Assembly: GCA_965116055.1 (NCBI GenBank)
Contig: OZ220466.1
Location: forward strand, 310,001-374,000
From: Bin55 sp965116055
Lineage (GTDB): Bacteria; Pseudomonadota; Gammaproteobacteria; Pseudomonadales; Azotimanducaceae
Direction: 5' to 3'
DNA: 64,000 bases
Under the pieces are notes generated by a model, which saw nothing but the letters and a program-made list of their open reading frames with translations, ran no database searches and was not told the origin of the DNA. Of this stretch, positions 52,643 through 61,370 are shown piece by piece; position 1 is the first letter of the stretch; every line of letters begins with the position of its first letter. Position numbers and translations under genes: made by a program.

Positions 52643-53542
52643 ATGGACTACGAAACGTATCAATTACATGGGTTAGATACGCCACCGCCGAAACAAGTGA
52701 ACGGGCGATCCTCTGACAAGATTATGGATTCGCTCGCAGTACCTGAAGACAGTCAATACAACCCCTGTTCTGAGGCGTATCCCGATCATCAGGCGGCGAC
52801 GGGTTCATTTGATCGCATCGCGGCGTGGAGCGACTCGGAGATATATCCCAATACGACGCGCGCGGTTTCAATCTACCAGTCGGACAACCTCGGTTCATCG
52901 AAGGAGCCGCCATGCTTTGCGTTTTTTAATGATGGCGATGGTTATCTTTGGCGACAGGGCGATATACGCGCTACGCGTGTATTCGACTCGATGACCGCGG
53001 TGGAAGAGATTCCGCCGATCGTCGGAGTTTTTGTAAATCCTGGTGAATCTCCAGAGCATCCTGATCAACGAAGCATTGAGTACGACACGGTATCGGATCG
53101 TTTCATACGGTTTATTGATTCAGAGATCGTGCCACTCGTCGAATCGACCATCGGCCGTGCATTGACGCGCGATCCTTCAAAGCGATTGATTTGCGGTATG
53201 TCAAGCGGTGGCATTTGCGCGTTCAACGCCGCGTGGCATGCGCCTGCGAGTTTCGGTCGGGTACTAAGTCATTGTGGATCGTTTACGAATATTCGTGGAG
53301 GCCATAACTATCCATCCATGATTCGACGTACGCCGAGGAAGCCGATTAGAGTTTTCCTGCAGAGTGGTCGTCGGGATGCGGACATAGTGCCTGGCAGCTG
53401 GCCCATCGCTAACCAAGATATGGCGGCTGCGCTGGATTACGCGGGTTACGACTATCGATTCGAGTTTGGCGAAGGCGGTCACAGCTTACGACACGGCGGT
53501 GCCATCTTTGCCGATTCAATACGCTGGTTATTTCGCGATTAG
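52643..53542 (+). CDS. Alpha/beta-hydrolase, enterochelin esterase-like
   Basis: A 299-residue protein of the Esterase_D family. The segment VSIYQSDN leads into a beta-sheet core (FAFFNDGDGYLW). Nucleophile Ser is in CGMSSGGICAFNAA, the acid is probably Asp in SGRRDADIV, and the His is in GEGGHSLRHGG. No signal peptide. GGAGG lies about 25 bases upstream, farther than normal. The substrate is not deducible; such enzymes hydrolyse siderophore or other esters. Confidence 0.85.
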   Translation: MDYETYQLHGLDTPPPKQVNGRSSDKIMDSLAVPEDSQYNPCSEAYPDHQAATGSFDRIAAWSDSEIYPNTTRAVSIYQSDNLGSSKEPPCFAFFNDGDGYLWRQGDIRATRVFDSMTAVEEIPPIVGVFVNPGESPEHPDQRSIEYDTVSDRFIRFIDSEIVPLVESTIGRALTRDPSKRLICGMSSGGICAFNAAWHAPASFGRVLSHCGSFTNIRGGHNYPSMIRRTPRKPIRVFLQSGRRDADIVPGSWPIANQDMAAALDYAGYDYRFEFGEGGHSLRHGGAIFADSIRWLFRD

Positions 53543-53583
53543 CGTGTAAGTAGCGGACGAATAAAGTCTGAATGCGCTCGTAG

Positions 53584-54783
53584 TTAGTGTATGTGTTGCT
53601 TCATTTGGTCCACGATACCTTCAAGGTCGACGGGACCGTCCCGATTGGTTTGTACGGCAATCGTTATGTCGTCATCCAGATAGTGACGCACATGGGATCG
53701 ATAGCCCATCCAGAGTCCACCGTGTTCGACAGCATTGCTTTGATGAGCTATAAACATGCCAAATCCGTAGTGCCATTCAGTCGTTGCCGGATCGTGCCAG
53801 CCGGCATTGACCATACGCTTGAACGACGCTGGTTGCACAATCTCGCCGTTCGCTAGGGCTCGATAGAACAGTACCAGCATGGTAGGCGTGGTCACTAATC
53901 CACCCCCTGTCCATTCCGAAATCGGATCAACCTTCATGGTGCCGTCCTCACGCAGATTGCGAGCGCCACGGGTGTAACCCGGCGCGATGTCGGGTAGTGC
54001 CGATACGTTTTGTGGTCGAATAAGGTCTAATTTTTGTGGGATGAGAATCCGTTCGGCGAGTAGTTCGTAGTAGTCGCGGCCCGTAGCGGCTTCAATGATC
54101 TTTCCCAGCACGAGATAACCAGAATCGGAATAGGCGAATCCTTCGCCTACTGGGTTGAGCGGCTTCTTATGAGCGACCATCTGAATCAACTCGTCGCGGC
54201 TAAATTGAATGCCGCCGTGCCGCAAGGCGCGCCACACAGACAACACGGCATATCGAGTTGTGCCAGGGTAGTCGCTTAAACCCGAGCTGTGCGATAGAAG
54301 GTGCTGAATCTCAATCTCGTCACTATTTGGTAGATCATCGAACCATGGTTCAGCGCTAAGCCATGTAGAAGCCTTCGTATCAAGCGATAAGGTGCCTTCC
54401 TCCACTAATAACATGACGAGCGCGGCTACGAATGTCTTTCCGGTACTGCCGCCAGGCATGCCGATGTCGTGATCAAGCGGTTTGTTGTTTTCTCGATCAG
54501 CGAGGCCTACGGCTGCCTGGACTAACCTACCGTCCGGTAGTAGTACCGCTGCGCGAAGACCTGGCATTTCTTGCTCAATTTGGATAGGCTCAAGCAGAGC
54601 CGTTAACGCGTCTGGATTCAATTCGGCTGAAGTTTCGTAGGCGAGACTGAGAACGGTGGCGAACAAGCTCACGCGGACGAGAAACTTGCGCGTTTGTGGG
54701 GGACAATTGGAGTGAGGCAAACGAGTTCCCAATAAGGTACATAGAGCGTGTGGTGATCCACGATTATTCGTCTTTTGGTTCAA
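53584..54783 (-). CDS. Serine hydrolase, beta-lactamase/class C-like family
   Basis: A 399-residue protein with an N-terminal hydrophobic export segment (FLVRVSLFATVLSLAYETSA), after about 33 residues of polar sequence that may mean a later true start. Catalytic SxxK is STGK, the second motif YSDSGY replaces YxN, and HGG (in AVEHGGLWMGY) stands for the KTG box. Members include esterases, D-aminopeptidases and penicillin-binding proteins; activity against beta-lactams is not implied. Convergent with the esterase gene. Confidence 0.87.
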   Translation of the reverse strand: MNQKTNNRGSPHALCTLLGTRLPHSNCPPQTRKFLVRVSLFATVLSLAYETSAELNPDALTALLEPIQIEQEMPGLRAAVLLPDGRLVQAAVGLADRENNKPLDHDIGMPGGSTGKTFVAALVMLLVEEGTLSLDTKASTWLSAEPWFDDLPNSDEIEIQHLLSHSSGLSDYPGTTRYAVLSVWRALRHGGIQFSRDELIQMVAHKKPLNPVGEGFAYSDSGYLVLGKIIEAATGRDYYELLAERILIPQKLDLIRPQNVSALPDIAPGYTRGARNLREDGTMKVDPISEWTGGGLVTTPTMLVLFYRALANGEIVQPASFKRMVNAGWHDPATTEWHYGFGMFIAHQSNAVEHGGLWMGYRSHVRHYLDDDITIAVQTNRDGPVDLEGIVDQMKQHIH

Positions 54784-54953
54784 CCGGAATGCCCATCGTG
54801 CATGCAGGCTGAATGACTAGCATGTGTGGATGCAGAGTTATGTTTATTCATTGCTTGCAGTAGCACATGCTTGTGCTCAATAGAATCTTAGTACGAATTG
54901 CACGGCTTTATCCGGTGACGTGCAGTAGATCGTTTTGTAAGGTAGACGAAAAC

Positions 54954-56003
54954 ATGAAAGTTTCGAGCGGCGTTGGCGGTTGGCCGAGTTCCGTGAGCGA
55001 GCAAGCAAAGGCAGCAGAGGAAGCAGGTTTCGATCTGATTGGGTGCGGTGAACTGTCCCACGACTCCATCGTCACGATGACATTGGCAGCTGCAGCGACG
55101 AGCAAGATTGAGATTCAAACATCCGTGACGATCGCTTTTCCGCGTAGTCCGTTCGTGTCGGCTATGCAAAGCTGGGATATTCAGCAGTTGTCGAGCGGCC
55201 GCTTCACCATCGGCTTAGGCAGTCAAGTCAAAGGCCACAATGTTCGCCGCTTTGGTGGCACTTGGTCACCACCGGGACCGCGCATGCGCGAATACATTCA
55301 AATGATGCGCGCAGTGTGGGATTCTTGGCAACACGGCTCGCAACCCGAATTCCTCGGTAAACACTACACCTATACCTTGATGACCCCGAACTTCAATCCT
55401 GGCCCATTGACCTGTAGGTTACCCAAGATCGGCTTGGCGATGGTGGGTCCCGTCATGGCACGAGTGGCCGGTGAAGTAGCCGATGTGGTGATGCCTCACG
55501 GCGGCATCATGTCGGATCGCTATATGCGTAAGGTTTTGCTGCCATCCGTGCGACAGGGATTGATCAAATCGGGTCGAACCTGGCAAGATATTGAGATTAA
55601 CGCAAGCGGATACTTAATCATGGGAAAAAACGATAGTGAAATAGAGCAAAACATCGAAGCGATGCGCCGCCCATTGTCGTTCTACGGCTCGACTCGAACG
55701 TACCACAAGGTTCTAGCGCTACATGGGCTTGAGGAATTGGGATTGAAGTTGCATGCGTTGTCGCTGAATGGAAAGTGGGAGGACATGCGGAGCACAGTCC
55801 AACCAGATGACATTCTCGAACTGGCGCAAACCTGTACTTACGATGAATTACCTGATTTCTTGCGTGAACACCGCGAGTATGCGTCGACAACCGGGGTGGC
55901 GATGCCGCGAAATACTCCTGAAGAACGAGAACACCATAAGCATGTCATGGGTCAAATTCAGAATATCGCATCGAATAAAGAGCCGCGCGGCTTGGAACTT
56001 TAG
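54954..56003 (+). CDS. LLM class oxidoreductase, probably F420-dependent
   Basis: A 349-residue luciferase-like protein. MKVSSGVGGWPSSVSEQAK opens it, with AGFDLIGCGELSHDS, IQTSVTIAFPRSPF, SGRFTIGLGSQVKGHNVRR and PPGPRMREYI. These match the TIGR03617-like F420-dependent group as I remember it. A 29-codon upstream extension lacks a ribosome binding site. Substrate unknown; no F420 biosynthesis gene is in the window. Confidence 0.85.
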   Translation: MKVSSGVGGWPSSVSEQAKAAEEAGFDLIGCGELSHDSIVTMTLAAAATSKIEIQTSVTIAFPRSPFVSAMQSWDIQQLSSGRFTIGLGSQVKGHNVRRFGGTWSPPGPRMREYIQMMRAVWDSWQHGSQPEFLGKHYTYTLMTPNFNPGPLTCRLPKIGLAMVGPVMARVAGEVADVVMPHGGIMSDRYMRKVLLPSVRQGLIKSGRTWQDIEINASGYLIMGKNDSEIEQNIEAMRRPLSFYGSTRTYHKVLALHGLEELGLKLHALSLNGKWEDMRSTVQPDDILELAQTCTYDELPDFLREHREYASTTGVAMPRNTPEEREHHKHVMGQIQNIASNKEPRGLEL

Positions 56004-56015
56004 CTCAGGCAACGA

Positions 56016-57377
56016 TCAAAGCGACGGTAGCCAAGTGGCAATGCGAGGGAAGGCCAAGAGCAGACCAATAAGTACCAGTTGAAGCCCTATAAACGGAACG
56101 ACGCCTCTATAGATCTCGCTCGTTTGGATGCTTAACGGCGTTACGCCGCGTAAATAGAACAGCGCGAAGCCGAACGGTGGTGTGAGAAATGACGTTTGCA
56201 AGTTGACTGCGATCAATACCCCGAGCCAGACTGGGTCCACACCCATTGCCAGGAGTCCCGGTCCCACGATAGGTATCACGATGTAGGTGATCTCGACGAA
56301 GTCTAATACGAAGCCGAGCAAAAAAACGACGATCATGACGATGCCTACCGCCATTAATGGCGCATGTTCGATGTGTGCAAACCAACCCGATACCAACTCG
56401 TCGCCACCGTAACCTCGAAAAATAAGCGAGAATACCGAAGCGCCGATGAGTATGAAGAACACCATGGCGGTCGTCGTGAGTGTGGATCGGCAGATCGCCT
56501 GTAGCGTATCAAGCGACAACGCGTTTTGCATCGCAGCGATCGCGATCGCGCCGCATGCACCAACACCCGCAGCTTCCGTTGGCGTGGCGTAACCGGTCAG
56601 GATCGACCCGAGCACGGCGACGATCAACAGAATCGGTGGTAACAGACTCGTCAATAGCTCGCGTACGGTTAGCGCGGTTGCTTCTGCGCTCACAGGCGGT
56701 ACCGCACCTTTATCTAGATGACCTCGTGCATAGATGTACATTGCATACAAACCAACGAGAACTAGACCCGGTAACAGCGACCCGATGAATAGATCTTCGA
56801 CCGATACGGTTTTGGGATTAAAGATCCCCATGTTGAGTTGCGCTTGTTGATATGCGTTGGAAAGCACATCGCCTAGCAATACCAGCGCGATGGAGGGTGG
56901 GACGATCTGACCTAGGGTGCCTGTTGCAGCGATCGTGCCGGTTGCAAAGCTGGGTCGATAGTTTTGATTCAACATGGCAGGTAGTGCGAGCAAACCTAGC
57001 GTTACCACAGTAGCGCCGACGATGCCCGTACTTGCTGCCATCAGTGTCCCGACCAGTACAACCGCAATCGCGAGACCGCCCGGTGTACGCGCCATCAAAA
57101 TCGATAACGTCCGGAGCAGGTTGTTGGCAATATGGGTGCGTTCGAGCGTCACGCCCATCAAGATAAACAAAGGTAAAGCGATCAACACCGTGTTGCTCAT
57201 GACGCCAAAAATGCGGATGGGGATAAACCCCAAATCAGCCGGGTTGAAAATACCGACCAGACTGCCGATGAGTGCAAAAAACAGCGCGACGCCGGCTAAC
57301 GTCGGTGCAACCGCGTAACCGGCGAGAATCATGACAAAAACCGCTGCGAACATGAGCAGCGGTAGCCATTCAATCAC
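56016..57377 (-). CDS. dctM: TRAP transporter large permease (DctM)
   Basis: A 453-residue membrane protein of about 12 helices. GYAVAPTLAGVALFFALIG, LFILMGVTLERT, the elevator-domain LGDVLSNAYQQAQ and LLGFVLDFVEITYIVIPI are family landmarks. It overlaps the dctQ stop by eight bases. With DctQ and a DctP-type binding protein it imports organic acids using the sodium gradient. Confidence 0.93.
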   Translation of the reverse strand: MIEWLPLLMFAAVFVMILAGYAVAPTLAGVALFFALIGSLVGIFNPADLGFIPIRIFGVMSNTVLIALPLFILMGVTLERTHIANNLLRTLSILMARTPGGLAIAVVLVGTLMAASTGIVGATVVTLGLLALPAMLNQNYRPSFATGTIAATGTLGQIVPPSIALVLLGDVLSNAYQQAQLNMGIFNPKTVSVEDLFIGSLLPGLVLVGLYAMYIYARGHLDKGAVPPVSAEATALTVRELLTSLLPPILLIVAVLGSILTGYATPTEAAGVGACGAIAIAAMQNALSLDTLQAICRSTLTTTAMVFFILIGASVFSLIFRGYGGDELVSGWFAHIEHAPLMAVGIVMIVVFLLGFVLDFVEITYIVIPIVGPGLLAMGVDPVWLGVLIAVNLQTSFLTPPFGFALFYLRGVTPLSIQTSEIYRGVVPFIGLQLVLIGLLLAFPRIATWLPSL

Positions 57378-57876
57378 GAATGTGTCTTATGGCGATGAGC
57401 TGTCGTGTCATTTCACAAAGAGCCTGTACGATCAACAGGCCTCCTGCCAACGGAATAAGTGACTTGAGCAGGAAAACTGCCGGGATACCGCCGACTTCAG
57501 GCGAACTCTCTCGCACGCGCCAGGACGCAAGTACGTAATCCCAGCTATAGACGATCAGGACGATCGCCAATGGAATCAGAAAAAAAGCGTGACCGCAGAG
57601 ATTGATCCAACTTTTCGCGTAGGGTGGTAAGCGGCTATAGACGATGTCGACCCGAACGTGACCATCTAATTGCATGGTGTAAGGTAAACCGAGCATGATC
57701 AACGCGCCATGCATGTATAGGACGGATTCCTGCATGGCGATGGAACCGATGTCGAATAGATACCGCATGACCACGACGGCCAACGTGATCAGGGCCATGC
57801 ATAACGCGAGCATGGCGATGGTTTTGCCAATCCACTCGATCGACTGCTCTAGTGTTTGGATGATCCGCTGGATCAC
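57370..57876 (-). CDS. dctQ: TRAP transporter small permease (DctQ)
   Basis: A 168-residue four-helix membrane protein. GTG 57874-57876 overlaps the ubiA stop in the form GTGA and puts IQRIIQTLEQSIEWIGKTIA at the N-terminus, as expected; a longer frame would lie within ubiA. Helices: AMLALCMALITLAVVVMRY, SVLYMHGALIMLGLPYTM, FFLIPLAIVLIVYSW and SLIPLAGGLLIVQAL. It partners DctM. Confidence 0.85.
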   Translation of the reverse strand: MIQRIIQTLEQSIEWIGKTIAMLALCMALITLAVVVMRYLFDIGSIAMQESVLYMHGALIMLGLPYTMQLDGHVRVDIVYSRLPPYAKSWINLCGHAFFLIPLAIVLIVYSWDYVLASWRVRESSPEVGGIPAVFLLKSLIPLAGGLLIVQALCEMTRQLIAIRHIRD

Positions 57877-58754
57877 GCTGCCATGCCTGCGACCGTACCT
57901 GCGAAAAAGGCCGTCCCGACCCATATATTGCTCTTGAACGCCGAGAACCACCCTTTACGGTTATCAGGTTTGCGCAATTCGCTCAACTGATAGGTAAACA
58001 GTCCAGCAATGAACAGCAACGCAATGAAATACCCCCAGCCGAGTTCAAGCACTAGTCCCATGGCGACCATGAGAACGACTGTAGCCGCACAAAATCCGCC
58101 CACGAACGCACAAATCCATGATCCAGCTAATATCGCGGTGGAACCGATGTTCAGTTTGATGTCGTCGTCGCGATCAACCATCGCGTAGATCGTGTCGTAA
58201 GCGACGATCCAGCAAAAATTCGCGGCGAAAAGCAAATAGATCGCAGGATCGAAAGACCAGGTATCGCGCGCTGCCGTGGCGGCCATGAGAATCCCCCAGG
58301 AAAAGGCCAGGCCGAGAACGAATTGCGGTAACTTGGTCACGCGTTTCATGAACGGGTAGAGCACTGCGATCGTGAGGCCTGCAAGAGCAAGTAACTGGGT
58401 TTTTGGGTTGAGCAACAGCACAAGCCCCAGTGCACAGCTCACCAGTACGGCAAACACTGCCCAAGCGGCGGCAATGGACAATCTACCGTCGGCTAACGGG
58501 CGTTTGAATGTACGTTTTACCTGGGCATCGACATGGCGATCGGCAATATCGTTGATGACACAGCCAGCCGAGCGCATGACGATCGTTCCTAATATAAAAA
58601 TGAAGAGTAAGTCGAGTGCCGGCATACCGCTGCTGACAATCCAAAGCGCAGTCACTGTTGGCCACAACAACAGTAATGAGCCGACCGGTAAATCAAGCCT
58701 CATCAGTTGCAAAACGGCAACCAGCTTGTCGGCCAGCACGGTTTCAGCCCTCAA
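57873..58754 (-). CDS. ubiA: 4-hydroxybenzoate polyprenyltransferase
   Basis: A 293-residue integral membrane prenyltransferase of ubiquinone synthesis. The two Asp-rich motifs are NDIADRHVDAQV and DTIYAMVDRDDD; DLPVGSLLLLWPTVTALW opens the protein. The GTGA overlap with dctQ couples it to the transporter genes, an unusual pairing. It is divergent from the rubredoxin gene, 40 bases away. Confidence 0.96.
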   Translation of the reverse strand: MRAETVLADKLVAVLQLMRLDLPVGSLLLLWPTVTALWIVSSGMPALDLLFIFILGTIVMRSAGCVINDIADRHVDAQVKRTFKRPLADGRLSIAAAWAVFAVLVSCALGLVLLLNPKTQLLALAGLTIAVLYPFMKRVTKLPQFVLGLAFSWGILMAATAARDTWSFDPAIYLLFAANFCWIVAYDTIYAMVDRDDDIKLNIGSTAILAGSWICAFVGGFCAATVVLMVAMGLVLELGWGYFIALLFIAGLFTYQLSELRKPDNRKGWFSAFKSNIWVGTAFFAGTVAGMAA

Positions 58755-58794
58755 ATAAACTTACGCAGCCGTTTTTTACCTCATCTAAAACGTT

Positions 58795-58962
58795 ATGCGT
58801 AAATGGCAGTGCATTGTTTGCGGCTGGATTTACGATGAAGCCGAGGGTTGCGAAGAAGACGGGATCGCGCCCGGTACGCTGTGGGAAGATATACCGGAGG
58901 ATTTCGTGTGCCCCGAATGCGGTGTCGGAAAGGAAGATTTCGAGATGATCGAGATTGGTTAG
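58795..58962 (+). CDS. Rubredoxin
   Basis: A 55-residue iron protein read from ATG 58795. CIVCGWIYDEAEG and CPECGVGKEDFE give the two CxxCG ligand pairs, with the aromatic core residues in place. Rubredoxins carry electrons to alkane hydroxylases or superoxide-detoxifying enzymes. It lies between divergent ubiA and convergent recG, whose stop is only five bases away. Pseudomonads also keep rubredoxin near ubiA. Confidence 0.95.
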   Translation: MRKWQCIVCGWIYDEAEGCEEDGIAPGTLWEDIPEDFVCPECGVGKEDFEMIEIG

Positions 58963-58967
58963 TCGAA

Positions 58968-60974
58968 TTATGACGCCGCGTAACCCTGTCCTTCTGGTGT
59001 CCAAGTCGCAATGATCTCATCGCTTAAGGCCGGATCCTCCGCAAGGAGCTGCACCGCGACATGGCGGAGTTCGTCGGATCTATTGACAAATGCTGCCAGG
59101 TTGGCAACCCGAAACGGGTCGTTACCGGACTGCTGTTGACCAAACATTTGTCCCATACCTCGATTTTCCAAGTCTGCTTCGGCTAATTCGAAGCCATCGG
59201 TTGAACGTTTCATGGCCTCCAGGCGATCTTTCGACGTGCCGGTAAGCGGTATTTCGTGGAGCAACAGGCAGAAGCTTTGCTGAGCGCCTCGACCGACCCG
59301 ACCGCGTAATTGATGGAGCTGCGCCAATCCTAAGCGTTCTGCGTTTTCAATGACCATCACTGTGGCGTTTGCGACATCAATACCGACTTCGATGACCGTT
59401 GTAGCTACGAGTAGGCGCAATTCGCCATCCCGGAACGCTGACATCACGGCGTTTTTTTCGCTGACTTTCATGCGACCGTTTACATGGCCAACGCCAATGT
59501 TGCTTAGGCGCTCGGATAGTTGCTCGTAGGTCGTAGTGCTCGCCGTCAGGTTGTTTTCGTCGTTTTCTTCGATTGATACGCATACCCAGTAAACCTGCTG
59601 ACCACTGCGTAGCTGTTGTTCGACCGCGTCAATCACATCTTCGCGTCGACTGCTCGTGTGGAGCGTCGTCTTGATGGGGGTTCTGCCTGGCGGCAGCTCG
59701 TCAATGGTGGAGATGGCCATGTCACCGAACATCGTTAGCGCAAGCGTTCTGGGTATGGGCGTCGCTGTCAATACCAGTTGATGCGCATTTTCGCCTTTGC
59801 CGGACAATTGCATACGCTGATGCACACCAAAACGATGTTGCTCGTCAATGATCGCCAAACTCAACTGTTTAAAAATTGTTTTTTCCTGAAATAGCGCGTG
59901 CGTCCCCACGACCACGTCTACCTGTCCATCAGCAATGGCTTGATGCTGACTGCGTCTTTGCCGGGTTGGCATGCGACTGGTCAGCAGGCTGACGTCAATC
60001 CCGAGCGGTGTCAACCATTCCGAGAACACTTGGTAGTGTTGTTCTGCTAGTAATTCCGTCGGGGCCATCACAGCGGTTTGCGTGTTGTTCTCGGCGGCGT
60101 GGATTGCCGAGATGGCCGCAATCACTGTCTTGCCGGAACCGACATCGCCTTGAATTAATCGTCGCATAGCGACTGGCTTGGCTAGGTCATCAATGACTTC
60201 GCGGGCGACGCGTTGCTGCGCGGCGGTCAGTTGAAAACCGAGATTGGCCAACAGGCGTTGACTTAAGTCCTTGACGGAAGGGAGTGGTGTCGTTGGGCGA
60301 TTTTGGTGTTGCTGATGGCGTCGTTGCAACAAAGTGAACGCGAGCATCTCATCAAACATCACACGCTGGTATGCCTGCTGCATGGATGCGGGGAATGAGT
60401 CCGGATGCGGTTGGTGGACTTCCCGAACTGCTTCTGCCAGCGTTTGATCGTCGTATCTAAACACGGGAAAAAACGCGGCTTTATGCAACACGCTCTTGAT
60501 CCATTGGTGGATGCGCGCACTGGAGATGGCCGTGGTCGCGGGATAGACTGGTCGATATTCCGCTGCCGGCTCCCCTGGATCATCGTCGAACAAGCGATAC
60601 TGAGGGTGTATGAAGGTTCTAGCGTAGGCCGGTTTGCCGAACAAGTACAACCACGCGCCGGCGCGAAATGCATTTCGTTGTCGCGAACTGTAATGGAATA
60701 AGCGCATGGTGCCGCGGCCGGTATCGTCTGCAAAGTGAACTTGCAATCCGCTACGTTGGCTCTTCGCAGGTTCCTCAATGTCGACTATCTTGCCTTGAAC
60801 TAAGCACTCTTTGTCGTCAGTCACGTCGCATAGGTTGGTGCGACGCGATCTATTTTGGTAGTCACGCGGCATATGCAGTAGCAGATCGGTGACCGTGTGG
60901 ATGCTTAGGTTTATTAGTTTTGCTGCGACTTGGGGCCCTATGCCAGCCACAGTAGTAACTAACTCGGACGGCAT
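58968..60974 (-). CDS. recG: ATP-dependent DNA helicase RecG
   Basis: A 668-residue fork-reversal helicase. A wedge domain (OB fold, about 50-150; LVQGKIVDIE, MRLFHYSSRQ) is followed by P-loop GDVGSGKTVIA, DEQH box in AIIDEQHRFGVHQR, TATPIPRTLALT, and motif VI QLRGRVGRGAQQSFC. It lies downstream of ridA and spoT on the same strand. Confidence 0.97.
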   Translation of the reverse strand: MPSELVTTVAGIGPQVAAKLINLSIHTVTDLLLHMPRDYQNRSRRTNLCDVTDDKECLVQGKIVDIEEPAKSQRSGLQVHFADDTGRGTMRLFHYSSRQRNAFRAGAWLYLFGKPAYARTFIHPQYRLFDDDPGEPAAEYRPVYPATTAISSARIHQWIKSVLHKAAFFPVFRYDDQTLAEAVREVHQPHPDSFPASMQQAYQRVMFDEMLAFTLLQRRHQQHQNRPTTPLPSVKDLSQRLLANLGFQLTAAQQRVAREVIDDLAKPVAMRRLIQGDVGSGKTVIAAISAIHAAENNTQTAVMAPTELLAEQHYQVFSEWLTPLGIDVSLLTSRMPTRQRRSQHQAIADGQVDVVVGTHALFQEKTIFKQLSLAIIDEQHRFGVHQRMQLSGKGENAHQLVLTATPIPRTLALTMFGDMAISTIDELPPGRTPIKTTLHTSSRREDVIDAVEQQLRSGQQVYWVCVSIEENDENNLTASTTTYEQLSERLSNIGVGHVNGRMKVSEKNAVMSAFRDGELRLLVATTVIEVGIDVANATVMVIENAERLGLAQLHQLRGRVGRGAQQSFCLLLHEIPLTGTSKDRLEAMKRSTDGFELAEADLENRGMGQMFGQQQSGNDPFRVANLAAFVNRSDELRHVAVQLLAEDPALSDEIIATWTPEGQGYAAS

Positions 60975-60983
60975 GTCGTCAGG

Positions 60984-61367
60984 TTATTTCGCGACGGCAA
61001 TGGCCTCGACTTCGACCGTGGCATTGCGCGGCAGCGAAGCCACTTGCACGGTAGAACGCGTGGGATACGGTGGTGACAGAACCTCGCTCATGACGGCATT
61101 AACGCTGTTGAAGTGTTCGAGGTTCGTTACGAATACAGTCAATTTGACGATATCGTTCAACTCGGCGCCGCCAGCTTTCAACACAGCTTCGATGTTGCGG
61201 AAAATTTGGCGGACTTCGGTTTCAGTGTTGGGAGCATCCAGGTTCATGGTCTTTGGATCGAGCGCGATTTGACCTGATAAATACAGCGTGTCGCCGACTC
61301 GAACCATATGCGAATAAGGCCCAATGGGTTCCGGTGCGTGTTTGGAGTCGATTGCATAGGACTGCAT
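60984..61367 (-). CDS. ridA: RidA family enamine/imine deaminase
   Basis: A 127-residue trimeric protein that hydrolyses reactive 2-aminoacrylate. APEPIGPYSHMVRVGDTLYLSG, the conserved Arg in PTRSTVQVASLPRNATVEVEAIA, quoted here by its parts PYPTRSTVQV and LPRNATVEVE, and NIEAVLKAGGAEL are landmarks. The stop is nine bases before the recG start; the start is three bases after the spoT stop. Confidence 0.95.
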   Translation of the reverse strand: MQSYAIDSKHAPEPIGPYSHMVRVGDTLYLSGQIALDPKTMNLDAPNTETEVRQIFRNIEAVLKAGGAELNDIVKLTVFVTNLEHFNSVNAVMSEVLSPPYPTRSTVQVASLPRNATVEVEAIAVAK

Positions 61368-61370
61368 GGT

